A DNA stretch of 64,000 nt, from the NCBI RefSeq assembly GCF_945859705.1, contig NC_079134.1, positions 83,956,951 through 84,020,950 of the forward strand, written 5' to 3'. Shown in pieces: positions 19,876 through 32,470 of the stretch (within the stretch, counting starts at the first letter, position 1; each line of letters opens with the position of its first letter). The position numbers and the translations under genes were made by a program. Below the pieces are notes generated by a model. The model did not search any database, was not told where the DNA came from, and was given only the letters and a program-made list of their open reading frames with translations. This DNA comes from Episyrphus balteatus (lineage: Eukaryota > Arthropoda > Insecta > Diptera > Syrphidae).

Positions 19876-21150
19876 ACACCAACAGCAGGAGAAGTTGTTG
19901 GGCAATGTGAATCTGTGGCCGCAATAACTAAGATCAACGAGGTGGATACACAGATGACTATGAACTCGGAGAAACTAAAGAAACAAATTCTCAATTCAGA
20001 CAACCTGAGTCAACATCAGCTTAATGTTGCGGGAAGGCTTCTTCACGAATATGCTGATATCTTCTCTTCACCCAGCGGGCAATACGGCCGAACACAACTG
20101 GTGCAGCATCGAATCGATACAGGAGATGCTAGGCCGATTCGTCAACCAGCAAGACGTCTCCCCTTGGCCAAACAAGGTGAAGTTGAAGAAATGATAGCAA
20201 CAATGAAGAAAGACCGGCTAATCGAAAATTCCAAAAGCCCTTGGGCATCACCGGTAGATCTCGTCAAAAAGAAGGATGGAAGCACTCGATTTTGTGTCGA
20301 CTATCGCAGGCTGAATGATGTGACGAAGAAAGACAGCTACCCAATGCCAAAAATCAGTGATACTCTAGATGCAATGGAAGGAGCGCAATAGTTTTCGACT
20401 TTGGATTTGAAGAGTGGCTACTGGCAGGTAGAAACCCATCCTGAAGATCGGGAGAAGATGGCTTTTTCCACAGGAAATGGTCTGTGGCAGTTTGATGTCA
20501 TGCCGTTTGGGCTATGTAATGCCCCAGCTACTTTTGAGCGCTTGATGGAGTGCGTTTTGAATGGATTAACCTGGCAATCTTGCCTAGTCTATTTGGATGA
20601 TGTCATCGTTTACGGAAAAACATTTGATGACCATTGTGAAAACCTTAAGGCTGTATTCCAGAGGCTACGAGAAGCACATCTTAAGTGGAATCCAAAGAAA
20701 TGTGCACTTTTCAAGACCGGGGTTAAATATTTGGGGCACATCATCTCATCCCAAGGAGTGAAGACTGATCCTGAAAAAGTTGACACTGTGAAGAACTGGC
20801 CAACCCCTCAGGACAAGCATCAACTTCGGAGTTTCCTCGGTCTGGCAACGTACTATCGACGATTTGTAAAGGATTTTGCGAGAATCGCCAAAAGCTTGCA
20901 CCAACTTACGGAGAAGGGTTAGCCCTTTAAAGTTTAAATGGTCAGGTGAGTGTGAGAAAAGCTTTCAGGAACTGAAGCTGCGGTTATGTGAAGCTCCTGT
21001 GCTGGCCTATCCGACTCCAGGCAAACAATTCATCATTGACGCAGATGCAAGTAATGTTAGAGTTGGTGCTGTTTAATCGCAAGTTCATGACGGAGAAGAA
21101 AAGGTCGTTGCCTATTTCAGCAAGGTACTCTCGAAACAAGAAAGAAACTA
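19876..21150 (+). pseudogene. pol: Ty3/gypsy reverse transcriptase and start of RNase H
   Basis: The RT motifs are present: SPWASPVDLVKKKDGSTRFC, then TLDLKSGYWQV (20401-20433), MPFGLCNAPATFERLM, VYLDDVIVYG (20590-20620) and FLGLATYYRRF. RNase H begins with FIIDADASN (about 21030). A TAG at 20389-20391 replaces an expected Trp codon, a frameshift lies near 20920, and a TAA at 21074-21076 interrupts the start of RNase H. Confidence 0.92.
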
Positions 21151-21154
21151 TTGC

Positions 21155-22780
21155 GTGACCAGAAGGGAACTTCTAGCTCTAGTATTGGCAACAAAGCACT
21201 TCCATAAGTACATCTATGGACAGAAGTTCCTTCTTCGCACAGATCATGGTGCACTAAATTGGCTTTTGAACTTCAAAAATCCAGAGGGTCAAGTAGCAAG
21301 ATGGATCGAGATACTTCAGACGTATCAATATCAGATTCAACATCGAAGAGGAAAACTACATTCAAATGCAGACGCATTATCTCGACGCCCACGACTAGAA
21401 GAAAAGGAAGTTGTCGCTGTTAGAAGAACGAGAGCTGATCCCATTTGCGGCTGGAGTAATGAAGAACTCAGAATGGCCCAACAGGAAGATTCGGACATCG
21501 AACCCATCCTTGCATGGAAGGAACATCAAGAGAAACCAGAATGGGCCTACATCTCTGACCGAAGCCCCACTCTAAAAGCATATTGGGCACAATGGGGCTC
21601 ACTTCATGTGCAAGAAGGGCTACTCAGGCGTAAGTGGGAATCCGCAGATGGTAAATCCTATGTAATGCAGCTAGTCGTACCTCAGTCAAAGGTAAATGAT
21701 GTTCTCCGAGAGATGCACGGTGGAACTTCTGGAGGCCATTTAGGCATCAACAAGACGCTGGAAAAGCTACGACAGCAATTCTACTGGTTACGTATGAGAG
21801 AAGACGTTGAAAAGTGGTGCCGAAAATGTGATACTTGTGCCCCTAGCAAAGGACCAGCTAGAAAAATCCAAGGCAAGATGCAGCAGTACAACGTGGGTGC
21901 ACCTTTTGAGAGAATTGCAATAGACGTAGCAGGTCCTTTTCCCGAAACCAACAACGGAAATCGATACATCCTTGTAGTGATGGACTACTTCAGCAATTGG
22001 CCTGAGGCATTTTCCATTCCAAACCAGGAAACCAAAACAGTTGTGGATAAGATCGTCTTTCATTGGGTGAGCAGGTTTGGAGTACCCATGGAACTTCATT
22101 CCGACCAAGGAAGGAACTTCGATTCTATAATTTTTCAAGAGGTTTGCTCACTCCTTGGCATCAAGAAGACGCGAACAACACCGCTTCATCCACAATCTGA
22201 TGGGATGGTTGAGCGATTTAACAGGACACTTAAGGAACACCTGTCAAAAGTAGTCAATGATAATCAACGAGACTGGGACCGACATATTCCATTATTCTTG
22301 ATAGCTTATAGAAGTGCAACACATAGTTCTACTGGACATACACCATCGGAAGTCCTATTTGGCTCAACAATACGCCTGCCAAGTGAGATAAAATTTGGAA
22401 GTGTTCCAAACGAGCCACATCAAATGGATGAGTACGTAGATAACCTGAAAGGAACACTGGCTGACATTCACCAACGGACAAGGACAAATATAAAAGCGTC
22501 TAGTGACAGGATGAAAACAAGATATGACGCACGAGCGACAGCAACAGGGTTTCAAGAAGGAGAACTTGTGTGGTTTTACAATCCCCACCGACAAAAGGGA
22601 CTATCACCGAAGCTACAACAAAACTGGGAAGGCCCTTACACAGTAATAACCAGAATTAACGACGTGGTTTACCGTATACAAAGAGGGGTAAGAGGCAAAC
22701 TAAAGGTAGTTCATTGTGACCGTTTACATCGTTATAATGGTGAAAGAAGCAATGGAGTTGTTCAGGACGAACAATCCTAA
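21155..22780 (+). pseudogene. pol: Gypsy RNase H C-terminus and integrase, long open frame
   Basis: 541 residues are open. RNase H continues with RRELLALV and FLLRTDHGALNWLL. The HHCC zinc domain is visible (HGGTSGGHLG ... CRKCDTC). The DDE core has Asp in IAIDVAGPFP, Asp in HSDQGRNF and Glu in DGMVERFNRTLKEH. It ends with KVVHCDRLHRY just before the purine tract. The first Met is internal to pol and is not the real start. Its intactness contrasts with the stops upstream, so the disabling mutations are few and possibly recent. Confidence 0.92.
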
Positions 22781-22790
22781 GAGGGGGGCA
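22779..22790 (+). promoter_or_regulatory. Polypurine tract
   Basis: aagaggggggca lies directly before the 3' LTR (TGTAACGATG at 22792) and would prime plus-strand DNA synthesis. Confidence 0.8.
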
Positions 22791-22791
22791 A

Positions 22792-23257
22792 TGTAACGAT
22801 GAATTACTGAAATACTTTAAGATAAAAGTCTGAACACACTACCTACTACTGCAAAGGTAGAAATGTGAACGGACCTTTAGTAATTAAGAAAATATCCCAC
22901 TGAACACATCTCAAAATATCCCACTAGACTGGAAGTATAAAGTGCCCTTCCTGGAAAGGAAGTTTCGAGAGACAGGGACGAGAGCCTTCGAGGACGTTCT
23001 CGAGTCTCGAGATTCCGTTATAAAAGGGCAGCGTAGACACCGACCGGATACAGTTTAATCTTGAAAGTGAAAGAGTACAGTACAAAGTAAAATAAAGTGT
23101 TGCGAATTGTTAGTAGTAAATAAAGTGGTTTAAAAGTGTGTTTGTTTGAGCGAATAATAAAAGTAAATTGAGTTGAAATAAAGTGTGTTCTTATTTGAAC
23201 GGAAATATAAGTGGAAACTAAATAAGTTTTATTGTGAACTCGGAATAAAACATTACA
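22792..23257 (+). repeat. 3' LTR of the gypsy element
   Basis: 466 bp from TGTAACGATG to AACATTACA, with TATAAAAG at 23019. It keeps the two segments missing from the 5' LTR and is therefore close to the ancestral form. The solo LTR at 38713 also has both segments. Confidence 0.93.
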
Positions 23258-23534
23258 ATATCATAGTTATTACTTATTTTTATGGTAAAATTTCATTATT
23301 AAAATTGTATGTACATAAATAGTTTTAAGTTCTAACGTTAAGCAATTAACGGATTATATAAATAAAACTTTACAGTAGTCTTACAGTGTACTTCCTCGCA
23401 CACTTATAGGATCAAATACCACTTTCGGCTATTGATGATTATCCAGTTTATCCAGTTTAGTTTATTTCGTTAAATACTAACGATATAAAGTTACATTTTT
23501 CTTAAAAACTAAAATTATAATTATATATTATACA

Positions 23535-24942
23535 TTACATTATTACAAAAGAAAAATAAAAGAAAAATTTATATCTAATGAATGGATTACTTTGAATAAC
23601 GAATATTTTTCTAAAGTTTAGTGATTTAACATTGTCATAGCTACAGTTATTTATATTTGAATTTTTATTGCAAATATTTGTTAAAAGATTTAAAGGACTA
23701 TTAGCACCGTAGTTTGATCTACTGTAAATGTTAGAAATTGGCAACTGCCTTCTCAAACTATACTGACTAGCAATGAAATTCAATCGACAAAGGATCGATG
23801 GAGCTGAAATCGATCCATTGATTATCCCGACAATAAAACAAAGTTGTAGAAACGCTCTGTGACTAGTTAGAGATGGAAGATTTATTAGTTTAATACGTTG
23901 AGCGTAAGGTGGCAAGTTAATTTGATTTGACCATGGTAGAAATCTTAAGCAAAATCTCATAAATCTTCTTTGAACGGACTCCAATCTATTTATATGAACC
24001 GCATAATATGGAGCCCATATAACGCAACCATATTCTAAAATGGATCTTACGAATGAGACATATAGAGTTTTCAAAACATAAGGATCACGAAATTCTCGAG
24101 CAAATCTTTTGATAAAACCAAGAGTCATGTTAGCTTTTTTAATAATGTAGTCAAAATGGTCAATAAAAGTTAATTTTGAGTCCAACACTATCCCAAGGTC
24201 AGTAAAACTAGACAGATTACACAATGATGACAAATTAATAGAGTAATTGTAGACATCACATTTTTCTTGCGTGTAACACACATTGTTTTACACTTGTAAA
24301 TATTTAAAACTAGACCATTAATATTGCACCATTCCCAGAAATTTTGAAGTTCTTTTTGTAAAATATCACAGTCTTCAACAGAGTTAATTGTACGAAAAAT
24401 TTTTACATCATCGGCATATATAAGAGACATAGAATTAACTAGGACTGACGGAAGATCATTAATAAATAGTACAAATAATAACGGACCAAGATGGCTACCC
24501 TGAGAAACACCGGAGTTAACTGTAAAACATTTAGAACGTTCACTCTTAAAAACAACACTATATAACCTATCTTTTAGATATGAAGATATCCATAGCACAA
24601 ATCTGTCGCTAAGACCTATTTTTTTAAGTTTACTTAACAATACATGGTGGCTAAGTTTGTCGAATGCTTTGCTAAAGTCAGTAAAAATACAGTCAACTTG
24701 TTGTTTTTTTTTTCAAACGCGTCAATACAAAATGTAGTAAACTGTAACAAATTTGTTACAGTGGATTTCTTTTTAACAAAGCCATGTTGATTGTCACATA
24801 AAACGGAGGTACAATGAAAAGACAAATTATCACAAATAATAGATTCAAACATTTTAGGAATAGCAGATAGTTTAGCTATTGGTCTGTAATTTAAAACTAA
24901 GTTTTTTTTTACCTTTCTTGTGATTAGGGATAAGAAGTGCAT
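23535..24942 (-). pseudogene. Jockey RT domain, minus strand, frameshifted
   Basis: Three overlapping frames on the minus strand give RT in order: LNYRPIAKLSAIPKMFE, DNQHGFVKKKSTVTNL, SGVSQGSHLGPLLFVLFIND, LIYADDVKIF (near 24420), GLVLNIYKCKTMCV, then ILEYGCVIWAPYYAVH and a C-terminus ending SRSNYGANSPLN. Frameshifts at about 24640 and 24240-24290 disable it. It is a close relative of the fragment at 15410-16305. Confidence 0.9.
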
Positions 24943-25017
24943 TTTTCCAAAGGGTCGGAAATTTACAGTTTTTTAAAGATTGATTAAAGAGTATATATAA
25001 CGGGTATGACATATATA

Positions 25018-26336
25018 TTAGAGTGGAGCGTTTTTGGACTTTTCTTTCAGATCACTGCGTGCAACTCATGGTTTATGCCTTGTGCTCTTCTGAACATATT
25101 CTGAAACTTTTTTTTTATTCGACAATGGAAAAATAAAAATCGGAAAGCCTCTGAAGATTGCTCGTATTTCACGAAAATCGATATTTTATGAGGCGTTAGA
25201 ACCCATCTGAATTGACTTAATCTTTTTCATTTCACTACCAACTGCGAGTGATCTCTAGTACCAGATCTGAACCCCTATTTTGAGTCGTTAATGGAAAAAA
25301 CGAAATCGGGAAGGCTCCGAAAAATGCACATTTTCGCAAAAATTCAGATTTTTTAAATTGTATAAAATCCCACCCAGAACAAATTTCTTTTACAACTTGT
25401 TTGTATTTGCTATATTTGTGAGAACCTCATTGAACCTTATAAGCTATGGAGCACTCAAACTGAGAACTTTTCTGTAATATTGACGTCATTTATGGGGGTT
25501 TTCTTAAATACCATACAATCTTTTGTTTTCCACAAACTTTTGTTTCTAATATTGTTAAATTCATAAAAATAAATCGTTAAACGGTATAATTATTACGCCA
25601 TTTTGACTTCGAAATAAAAATTTAGCATGGCCAAGAAAATAGTATAGGCAAGAATTATGGAAACACCTAAATGTCAAATATCTAAGGATTGAACTAAGAT
25701 ATCGACATAAATTAAACGCAGTTACAAAGGTTAGTGTTATATATAAAAATTAAATTTATTAACGAAGTTTTAAGTGTAGTATTAGAGTTTAAAATTCTAT
25801 TGAAATGGGTCAGGGGATGTCAAAGTAGCATTTTCTTAAATCCCCCATAAATGACGTCAATATTACAGAAAAGTTCTCAGTTTGAGTGCTCCATAGCTTA
25901 TAAGGTTCAATGAGGTTCTCACAAATATAGCAAATACAAACAAGTTGTAAAAGAAATTTGTTCTGGGTGGGATTTTATACAATTTAAAAAATCTGAATTT
26001 TTGCGAAAATGTGCATTTTTCGGAGCCTTCCCGATCTCGTTTTTTCCATTAACGACTCAAAATAGGGGTTCAGATCTGGTACTAGAGATCACTCAGCATA
26101 AGTTATGAGCAGTTGGTAGTGAAATGAAAAAGATTAAGTCAATTCAGATGGGTTCTAACGCCTCATAAAATATCGATTTTCGTGAAATACGAGCAATCTT
26201 CAGAGGCTTCCCGATTTTTATTTTTCCATTGTCGATTAAAAAAAAAGTATCAGAATATGTTCAGAAGAGCACAAGGCATAAACCATGAGTTGCACGCAGT
26301 GATCTGAAAGAAAAGTCCAAAAGCGCTCCACTCTAA
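25018..26336. mobile_element. 1.3-kb foldback element with arms of about 490 bp
   Basis: The left arm starts TTAGAGTGGAGCGTTTTTGG. The right arm ends with the complement CCACTCTAA. Matching continues for nearly 500 bp, to about 25505 and from about 25838, leaving a loop of about 330 bp. The flanks are TA-rich (TA possible as TSD). No ORF. It sits inside the minus-strand Jockey ORF2. Confidence 0.88.
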
Positions 26337-26339
26337 TAT

Positions 26340-27640
26340 ATATTGTCCTTTTTTTTAACATAAAAGCGCGAAAACCATCAGGACCGGGACTTAAACAATC
26401 ATCTATTTTTTTTAAATGTACTCTAAGATAGTTGCCTCAGAAATAGCAAAGTCAATTGAATTAAGATGTAAAAACTCATCAACAGTAGAAGTATTACAAT
26501 AAGTATCACAAGAAGAAGAAGATGCATCAAAAGCAGATTTAAAATATTCGGTAAACATATTTGCTATGTCCTCTGGGTAATGACTTTCAACATTTTGGTA
26601 GCTCATATTAGTTGGGTAACCATCAGATTTTCTCTTCATCTTCAGTTCTAAATATGAAGTCCGAATAAAGGAAATTAGAGTAATTAATTCATCTTTAAGT
26701 CTATCATATTCATTTTGAGCTTCATCACTCCAGGATCGATTTAACTTCACCCAAGCCTTGTTTCTTTTATTTTTAAGAGTTTTAATATGTTGATCAAACC
26801 ACGGTGGAGTATTACTTAAATGTCTATTTTTTCGTAACGGAATGGTTTCTAAGAAACAATCAAACAAGATTTTATAAAAACGAAAGACCATTTCATCAAG
26901 ACTAACATTCAAAAACAAGAAATTCCAGTTAATCTCATTCAGTAAGTCGTAGAGTACGGAAAAGTTACATTTTTTAAAGTTGAATTCATGCATATTCTTA
27001 CAATTAAGACTTACATTAATAATATTTAAGTTTAACGAAATAGATAACGCAGGATGATAACGATCTTCTTCAATGAGCTTCGTATCAGCGAGTAATGTAG
27101 TTCCATCAGAATTATTGAGGTCAGAAAAGTACACAAGGTCTAAGATTCTATCGAATTGGTTTTTGACATTGCTTAATTGATGAAGTCCAAATGAAGTCAT
27201 TCCATCGATAAAAAGAGCTTCGTTGTTGCTCTACGCATTAACGGCATGATAACATTCTAGTTCCGGCGATTTTGTCTATTCAAGATTTGGTAGATTAAAG
27301 TCACCAATAACAAAAAGTTCATCAGAAGGCTCAATTTTGTCGCTTATAGATTCTAAGCAATCGATAAGTTTGTTGTAGACATCACAAGTGGAGGAAGGAG
27401 GGATGTAACAAACAACAGCATATAAATATCCAGCCGGAGTTGATATTTTTACACAAATTATTTCAAGACTGGAGTCCAAAAAATCGTCGACAAGATTACA
27501 ACAGTTACTATATTATTGTCGTTATGGCGATCACGTCGAAAAATTTGAAAATTGGAATCGAATAATTCTGTGTCAGCAAAAGAATTATTTAGCCAGGTTT
27601 CTGTGAGTATGAGAACATCATGAGGCATATTATTTACATT
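26340..27640 (-). pseudogene. Jockey ORF2 endonuclease and linker, minus strand
   Basis: The minus strand reads LILTETWLNNS (endonuclease Glu motif, about 27600), FRRDR, VCYIPPSS, VIGDFNLPN (about 27300) and EDRYHPALSI (equivalent of the SDH region). The linker follows with NTPPWFDQHIKTLKNKRNKA, and then CLSPGPDGFRAFM at 26345-26395, the start of RT. A one-base shift near 26420 and several others make it a pseudogene. The first part of the endonuclease is lost. Confidence 0.85.
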
Positions 27641-27851
27641 TTCCGGAGGCCATTTACGTTCTGGTAATAAATCATTAATTTTTGTAGCTGCTTTGGCTGC
27701 GCATTGTCAATCGTTTTTGAAAATGGTGAGAGTTGTGGTTTGATTTTCTATTTTGATACTCATGAATGACTATTCCATTCGGCCAGAAAGAAATTGAGTT
27801 TAGGATGTAGAAAATTTATAGGATCGAATACCACTTTCGGCTACTGATGAT

Positions 27852-27982
27852 AAAATGTACAGGAGTATTTCATTATACTTCTCATTGCTTTAAGGGGTAG
27901 TAACACCTTGTAGACACAAAATCGTTTCAGCATATTCATCAGCGTATAATACAAAGCAGAAACATTATTTTCTTTTGAAGTT
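27852..27982. other. No gene seen
   Basis: Short AT-rich spacer between the Jockey-flanking repeat and the next LTR. Confidence 0.6.
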
Positions 27983-28621
27983 TGTTGCGGACGTCTGTTG
28001 CTGCTGAAAAGAAAAAAAATAAACACAATGTAAACAAACCTTAACTAAACACCAAGCTAAAGAAAAACTAAACAAACCTACCTCAAATAATGAATCCAGT
28101 TCTTCTGTAGGAAGTAGGTACCTGAAAGAGATATAAAAGAAAAAGAAAAAAGGGAAAATTCTCTGAAAGTAATAAATAAAAATTAATACTTACCAAATAG
28201 CCGATTTTCAGCAATGGTAAGAACCTGATTTTCACTGGAACGACAACAATTTGGGAGAATCCAAAATGGCCGAGGATTCTCATGGTTGAGTGAGTAAAAG
28301 GCAACACTGCAATAACACCGGCAGTGCCCTTGGGGTGGTGAACGTCCGTCCGCGAAAATGTTGAGTTTTGTTTTAGTTATCGGCCTGATTTATGTTTTTG
28401 GCTGCTGGTGAAGTTTACTTCCGGGAACAAGATCCCCCCCACATCCGACGAGCTGACGCTGCGCATAGCAAGCAGGCCAAGTTCTCGGGAGTAAACACTC
28501 TTTCCCTTTTTCCTGGTGTTCCTCCTTCCTTTTCCAGATGTTCCTGTCACGGTATGGTAGTTTTGCTGCATTATTGACTCTTCCTCTTCCACGCTTCTCT
28601 CTCCTCCACAAACCAGCAACA
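27983..28621 (+). repeat. 5' LTR of the Osvaldo-like element
   Basis: 639 bp with inverted termini TGTTGC/GCAACA. It is the uninterrupted counterpart of 38520-39631. Both copies hold a minus-strand open stretch (KKGKSVYSRELGLLAMRSV) that is shared only because the LTRs are duplicates. Confidence 0.93.
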
Positions 28622-28624
28622 AAA

Positions 28625-28636
28625 TGGCGCCCAACG
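28625..28636 (+). promoter_or_regulatory. Primer binding site, tRNA-Lys-like
   Basis: TGGCGCCCAACG lies three bases after the LTR and is complementary to the 3' end of tRNA-Lys, the primer class used by Osvaldo-group elements and several retroviruses. Confidence 0.88.
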
Positions 28637-30702
28637 TTTAATTTTTGTAGTATTCGTTTCTGTTTTTTTTTTATGTCGTTATAGTTCACAACCACACTTA
28701 CTGAAAATTTTTAATTTTCGTAAGTCTTTACAGGGAAGGTCACTGACGAACTCGTGTAAATTGCGACGATTCATTGACAATTTTCAGTGACTGCGGTTGA
28801 TATGTGTTAGGTGTTTATCTGGATTTGCAACGATCTCTTCAGGGTTCAGTATGTCTTCATCTAGGAAGTCCCAGCCATGCTAGATTTGAATTGCGACTGG
28901 CTCTGGGAAGTTGAAGTAAGTTTCAGTTACCACCTTTGTTTCGTATTCCTTTTTCCTTATCCTTAATTTTTTTTATTTTTTTATACCATCTTTATTTTCT
29001 TATCCTTTTGTACAGTTTTCTATAAAAGCATTTTTTGAAATAGTTTGTCAGGTTGTCGAACATTGCAGCATGATTTTCAATCATTTCTTTTTTCTTATTT
29101 TTTTTTAAATTCATTTCTCTTTTTGTGTGGTTATTTCTCGAACGCCATGTCTTCAACGAAAGCCCTAGAGGCAGACTTGAATTGCGGGTATGGAAAGAAT
29201 AACTTCGTAATGTAACTTGTTGAATTGTTCCTTATCCTTCCATTTCACCACCCAGAGGGAAGTTCAAATTAGTCCGTCTGAAGTGTCTAAACCCTAGTAG
29301 TGGTTCCAGAAAAGTCGTTCCAGGTCTTCGGGTCAAAACATCGTTAAATAAGCTACCTGAAGCACCCCGTATGCTTATGATAGAAAACCTCCAACAAATA
29401 CATACGCCTTAAGAAAATTTGATTAAAGAATTTGCAAAACTAAAATCTTTTGCAAAAATTATAGTGAATTATTGTTAGTTAAAAGTAAACTAACAGTGAA
29501 AATACTTATAAAATTTCTAAAACTAAGTTTTGTTTCTACTCGAGCTAACACTTAAAAATAAATACAAACACAAAAAACATATAATAATACAAATATACAA
29601 CACATTTCTTAAATTTAAGTTCAAAAAAGAATACATATAATTTTTTTAATTTTTGATATCTGTTTTCGTTTTTTGTTTTTTTTTGGTTAAGTTTTTCTTT
29701 TCTTTGAGGATTTTCTTAAAATAGTTGAGGTTTTTTTTTGATAAAAGAAATTTTAAGCCTCATTTAAGAAGTACTTAATTTGGTTCTAATTGAAAATTAT
29801 CTTTTTTTTTTGTTTGAAAAAAAAAAAGGAATTTTAAAATTTTCACTTTTGAAACTAGGATTTAAGTAATTATTTAAAAATTTTCAAAGTTAAGATTTTT
29901 CTGATATTGGAGAATTCAGAAATAATTTCTAATAAATTTTTGTAAAATTTAAGTTTTTTAAATAAAAATTACTTTAAGTTTTTCAAAAAGTCAAATAAGT
30001 TAGAAATTTGTTTTTAGTGATAGTTTTTTTTGTTACACAATTCCTTTCTGTATTATAAATTGTTTTTCAAAACTTGTTTTTGAAAAATCTACTAGGTTTA
30101 GGTAAATAGTTTTTGAAAACAATAATATATTTAATTAAACTTTTTTTGATTTTTCAATTTCTTTTTTTTTTGAAATTACATTAACTTTTTTGAAAATTTC
30201 GAAATTTAAGTTTTTGATTACAATCAAATACTTTAAAGAATCTTGAATTCTTATTTAAACATTTATTTATTTCAAACTTTCGTTCTTCGTTATTTATATT
30301 TAATTATTTTTTTTTTCGTTCATTTAAACATTTTTCGTTAATTATTTTCGTTATTTATTAATTTATTTATTTCTATTTATTCAGTTTTTTTGTTAATTAC
30401 TTTTGTTTTTGATTTACATTACATTTTTTTTTTGTTTCAAGTTTCATATTTTTTTAAAATTTTGGTGAAAGGTTACAGTTTTTTTTGATTAATTAATTTA
30501 CATTCTTTTTCATTACAATATTTTTTTTTGTTCATTCAGTTACTGTTAAATATTAATTTTTGTAAAAAAAAAGTTTTCGAAAAAAAGGGAAAAGAGAAAA
30601 AATTAATTAGTTCAAAACTAACCACTTTTGTATAAATGTATTTTTCAAATCCGTACACATTTTCGTTGTTTTTGTTGAATCAGCTGATTATGCTTTTGAA
30701 AA
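28637..30702 (+). other. Long untranslated leader of the Osvaldo-like element
   Basis: About 2 kb without a convincing ORF. From 29560 on it is very T-rich on this strand, with many runs of T. No insertion with ends or TSD is visible. Confidence 0.6.
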
Positions 30703-32470
30703 ATGGCACACGAAAATAATCAAGAAGAAAATGAACGTATCCAGCGAATGATTAGAGATGCTGAAATAGAAGAGGAGAGAATGACAAGAAATGCAAACAC
30801 AGGTGCTAGGCGCCGCCGAGTCGTACACTCACCACCTCCAACTGATAGACAAACCCGATCCGCATCTCGAAATATAACCAGTTCTAACGGTGTAGTCCCA
30901 ACTGTCTCGACTCCTATAGTACCAAATGCAAATGGTACTAATCCAGTTGGTCAAAACACAAACGATCCGAATAATAGTATTAACACCAGTTCAATCTCAA
31001 CCCCGACTTATAGTGATCTTAGTGGAGCAGTGGTCGACGAAACGTTTAGGCAAGCTCAAGGTCCAGAATTGATAGGCTAAGTGGTAACCATACCAATGAG
31101 GGATCTAGAGGTATCTTAGATACTCTTATTCGTTCATGGCATAAAACAAAAGAAAAGAAGGTTATACCTGAGAATTTAACAACATTTATACAATCCGAAA
31201 TTACCCGAAATATGTCCAGTTGTCAGGAAACGTTACAACATAACGTGGAGAAAGCTATTAATGAAAGTATTCAGGATCAACTAAGTGGTTTTCTGGAAAA
31301 GTTGACTCTGGCGATGCCAGTTCCACCAGTCAGTATTCCAACACCTAGTCAACCACCTGTCGCAACAGTGCAGCCACCAATACCAAATCCAGTTCAAGTA
31401 GGTCCGCCACCAATAGCTAGTTATAACCCTGCTCCTGCAGGGCCACCACCACAGAATGCGAATGCTTTAGCTGATAAAGGTAGAAGTGCGTTTGTACCAG
31501 TGGGGCATCAAAGTAGAAGTAATCCAATTCAGTCAGCTGCGCCGGAAATACCATTCCAGCCGCAGCCCAATCCTCCAGTTTTTGGGAGTTATCAAACTCC
31601 ATATACATACACTCCCTTTCCTTATCCACCACCAGTTTTAAGTCCGTATATGACATCTAGATATCGCGCTCCAACCAGGTTAGACAAGTGGGGTATAGGG
31701 AAGTTCGACGGTCTGTCAAACAACCTGACAGTCGAAGACTTTGTGTTTAGAGTTGAGAAACAGCAGAAGCAATATGCATCTCCATGGAAGGAGGTAATGA
31801 GAGACTTCCACCAACTGCTCTCAGGTCCAGCATACGAATGGTTCTGGCAGTATCAAGTAGATAATGAATTAGACTGGCCAACCGTAAAAGAAGCTTTGCT
31901 TAGCCGATATAAGAACCCGATAACTGATCTAGAAATCGTAAGCAATATTATAGATCGTAAACAACATTCTTACGAAAGTAGCGATTAATAAAATGAGGTA
32001 TCAATTGCGCATGCCAATTCCAGAGGTCCAAATGGTTGAAATCATTAAACGGAACCTCAACGAAAAAGTGAGAAATTTAGTGTTTCCTCAAGCTATCTTT
32101 TCCCTTGATCAGCTGAGGTACGTCTGCAAAGAAGCAGAAGCTGCGTTTCCGAAGAGAGATCGGGATCTTCCGAAGCCATCTGATAGGCCTTCAGCTAGGT
32201 TTGGTGTGAACGAGCTGGAGTATGAGGATGAATACCAGTTTTTCGGAGGAACAACTAGCGGCTTACCAGCTCGGTCAGGGAAGATCCAAAAATCCTCCTC
32301 GGAAACAGGCCGATGCTTCCACACTCGAGTGTTGAAACAGCAAGGAGTAGGGCCACACCTGGTTCAACTGCCCTTCCGAAAGACGAGTCCATTGCTATAA
32401 CTGTGGCCTAGAAGGTTTCTATACGACTAATTGTACGAGATGTCTTTCGGAAAACCGAGCAAGGGACGCG
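30703..32470 (+). pseudogene. gag: gag of the Osvaldo-like element
   Basis: The ATG at 30703 opens a charged N-terminus (MAHENNQEENERIQR). After a frameshift near 31065 the protein continues through a proline-rich tract (about 31310-31660) into a retrotrans_gag core: KWGIGKFDGLSNNLTVEDF, LLSGPAYEWFWQY and LLSRYKNPITD. Another shift lies at 31985. At 32390-32434 there is a zinc knuckle, CYNCGLEGFYTTNC, in which the usual His is Phe. It cannot make a normal Gag. Confidence 0.85.

Larger units (their letters stand above)
17778..23257 (+). mobile_element. Complete Ty3/gypsy LTR retrotransposon with 4-bp TSD
   Basis: Two related LTRs flank gag and pol. The target duplication is ATAT (17774-17777 and 23258-23261). 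The order LTR, primer site, gag, protease, RT, RNase H, integrase, purine tract, LTR is the Ty3/gypsy order. A tRNA-Leu-like primer site suggests the mdg3/micropia group (tentative). Three stops and several frameshifts disable it. A solo LTR of the same family lies at 38713-39195. Confidence 0.95.
23441..27815 (-). mobile_element. Jockey-clade non-LTR element, minus strand, split by a foldback
   Basis: On the minus strand the order is endonuclease (27.6 to 27.27 kb), linker (27200 to 26340), RT core (24942 to 24300) and RT C-terminus (to 23535). The 1.3-kb unit 25018-26336 interrupts the linker-RT junction. A near-identical 36-mer flanks the whole (23404-23439 and 27816-27851, two differences), perhaps an unusually long TSD. 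The left end carries a short tandem (tatccagttta) that could be a non-poly(A) tail. Confidence 0.8.

Noticed and set aside
28377..28695. Minus-strand ORF conserved between 28.4 kb and 39.4 kb, considered as a host gene
   Set aside because: Both lie inside the two LTRs of one element, so the similarity comes from LTR duplication; one copy has a stop.
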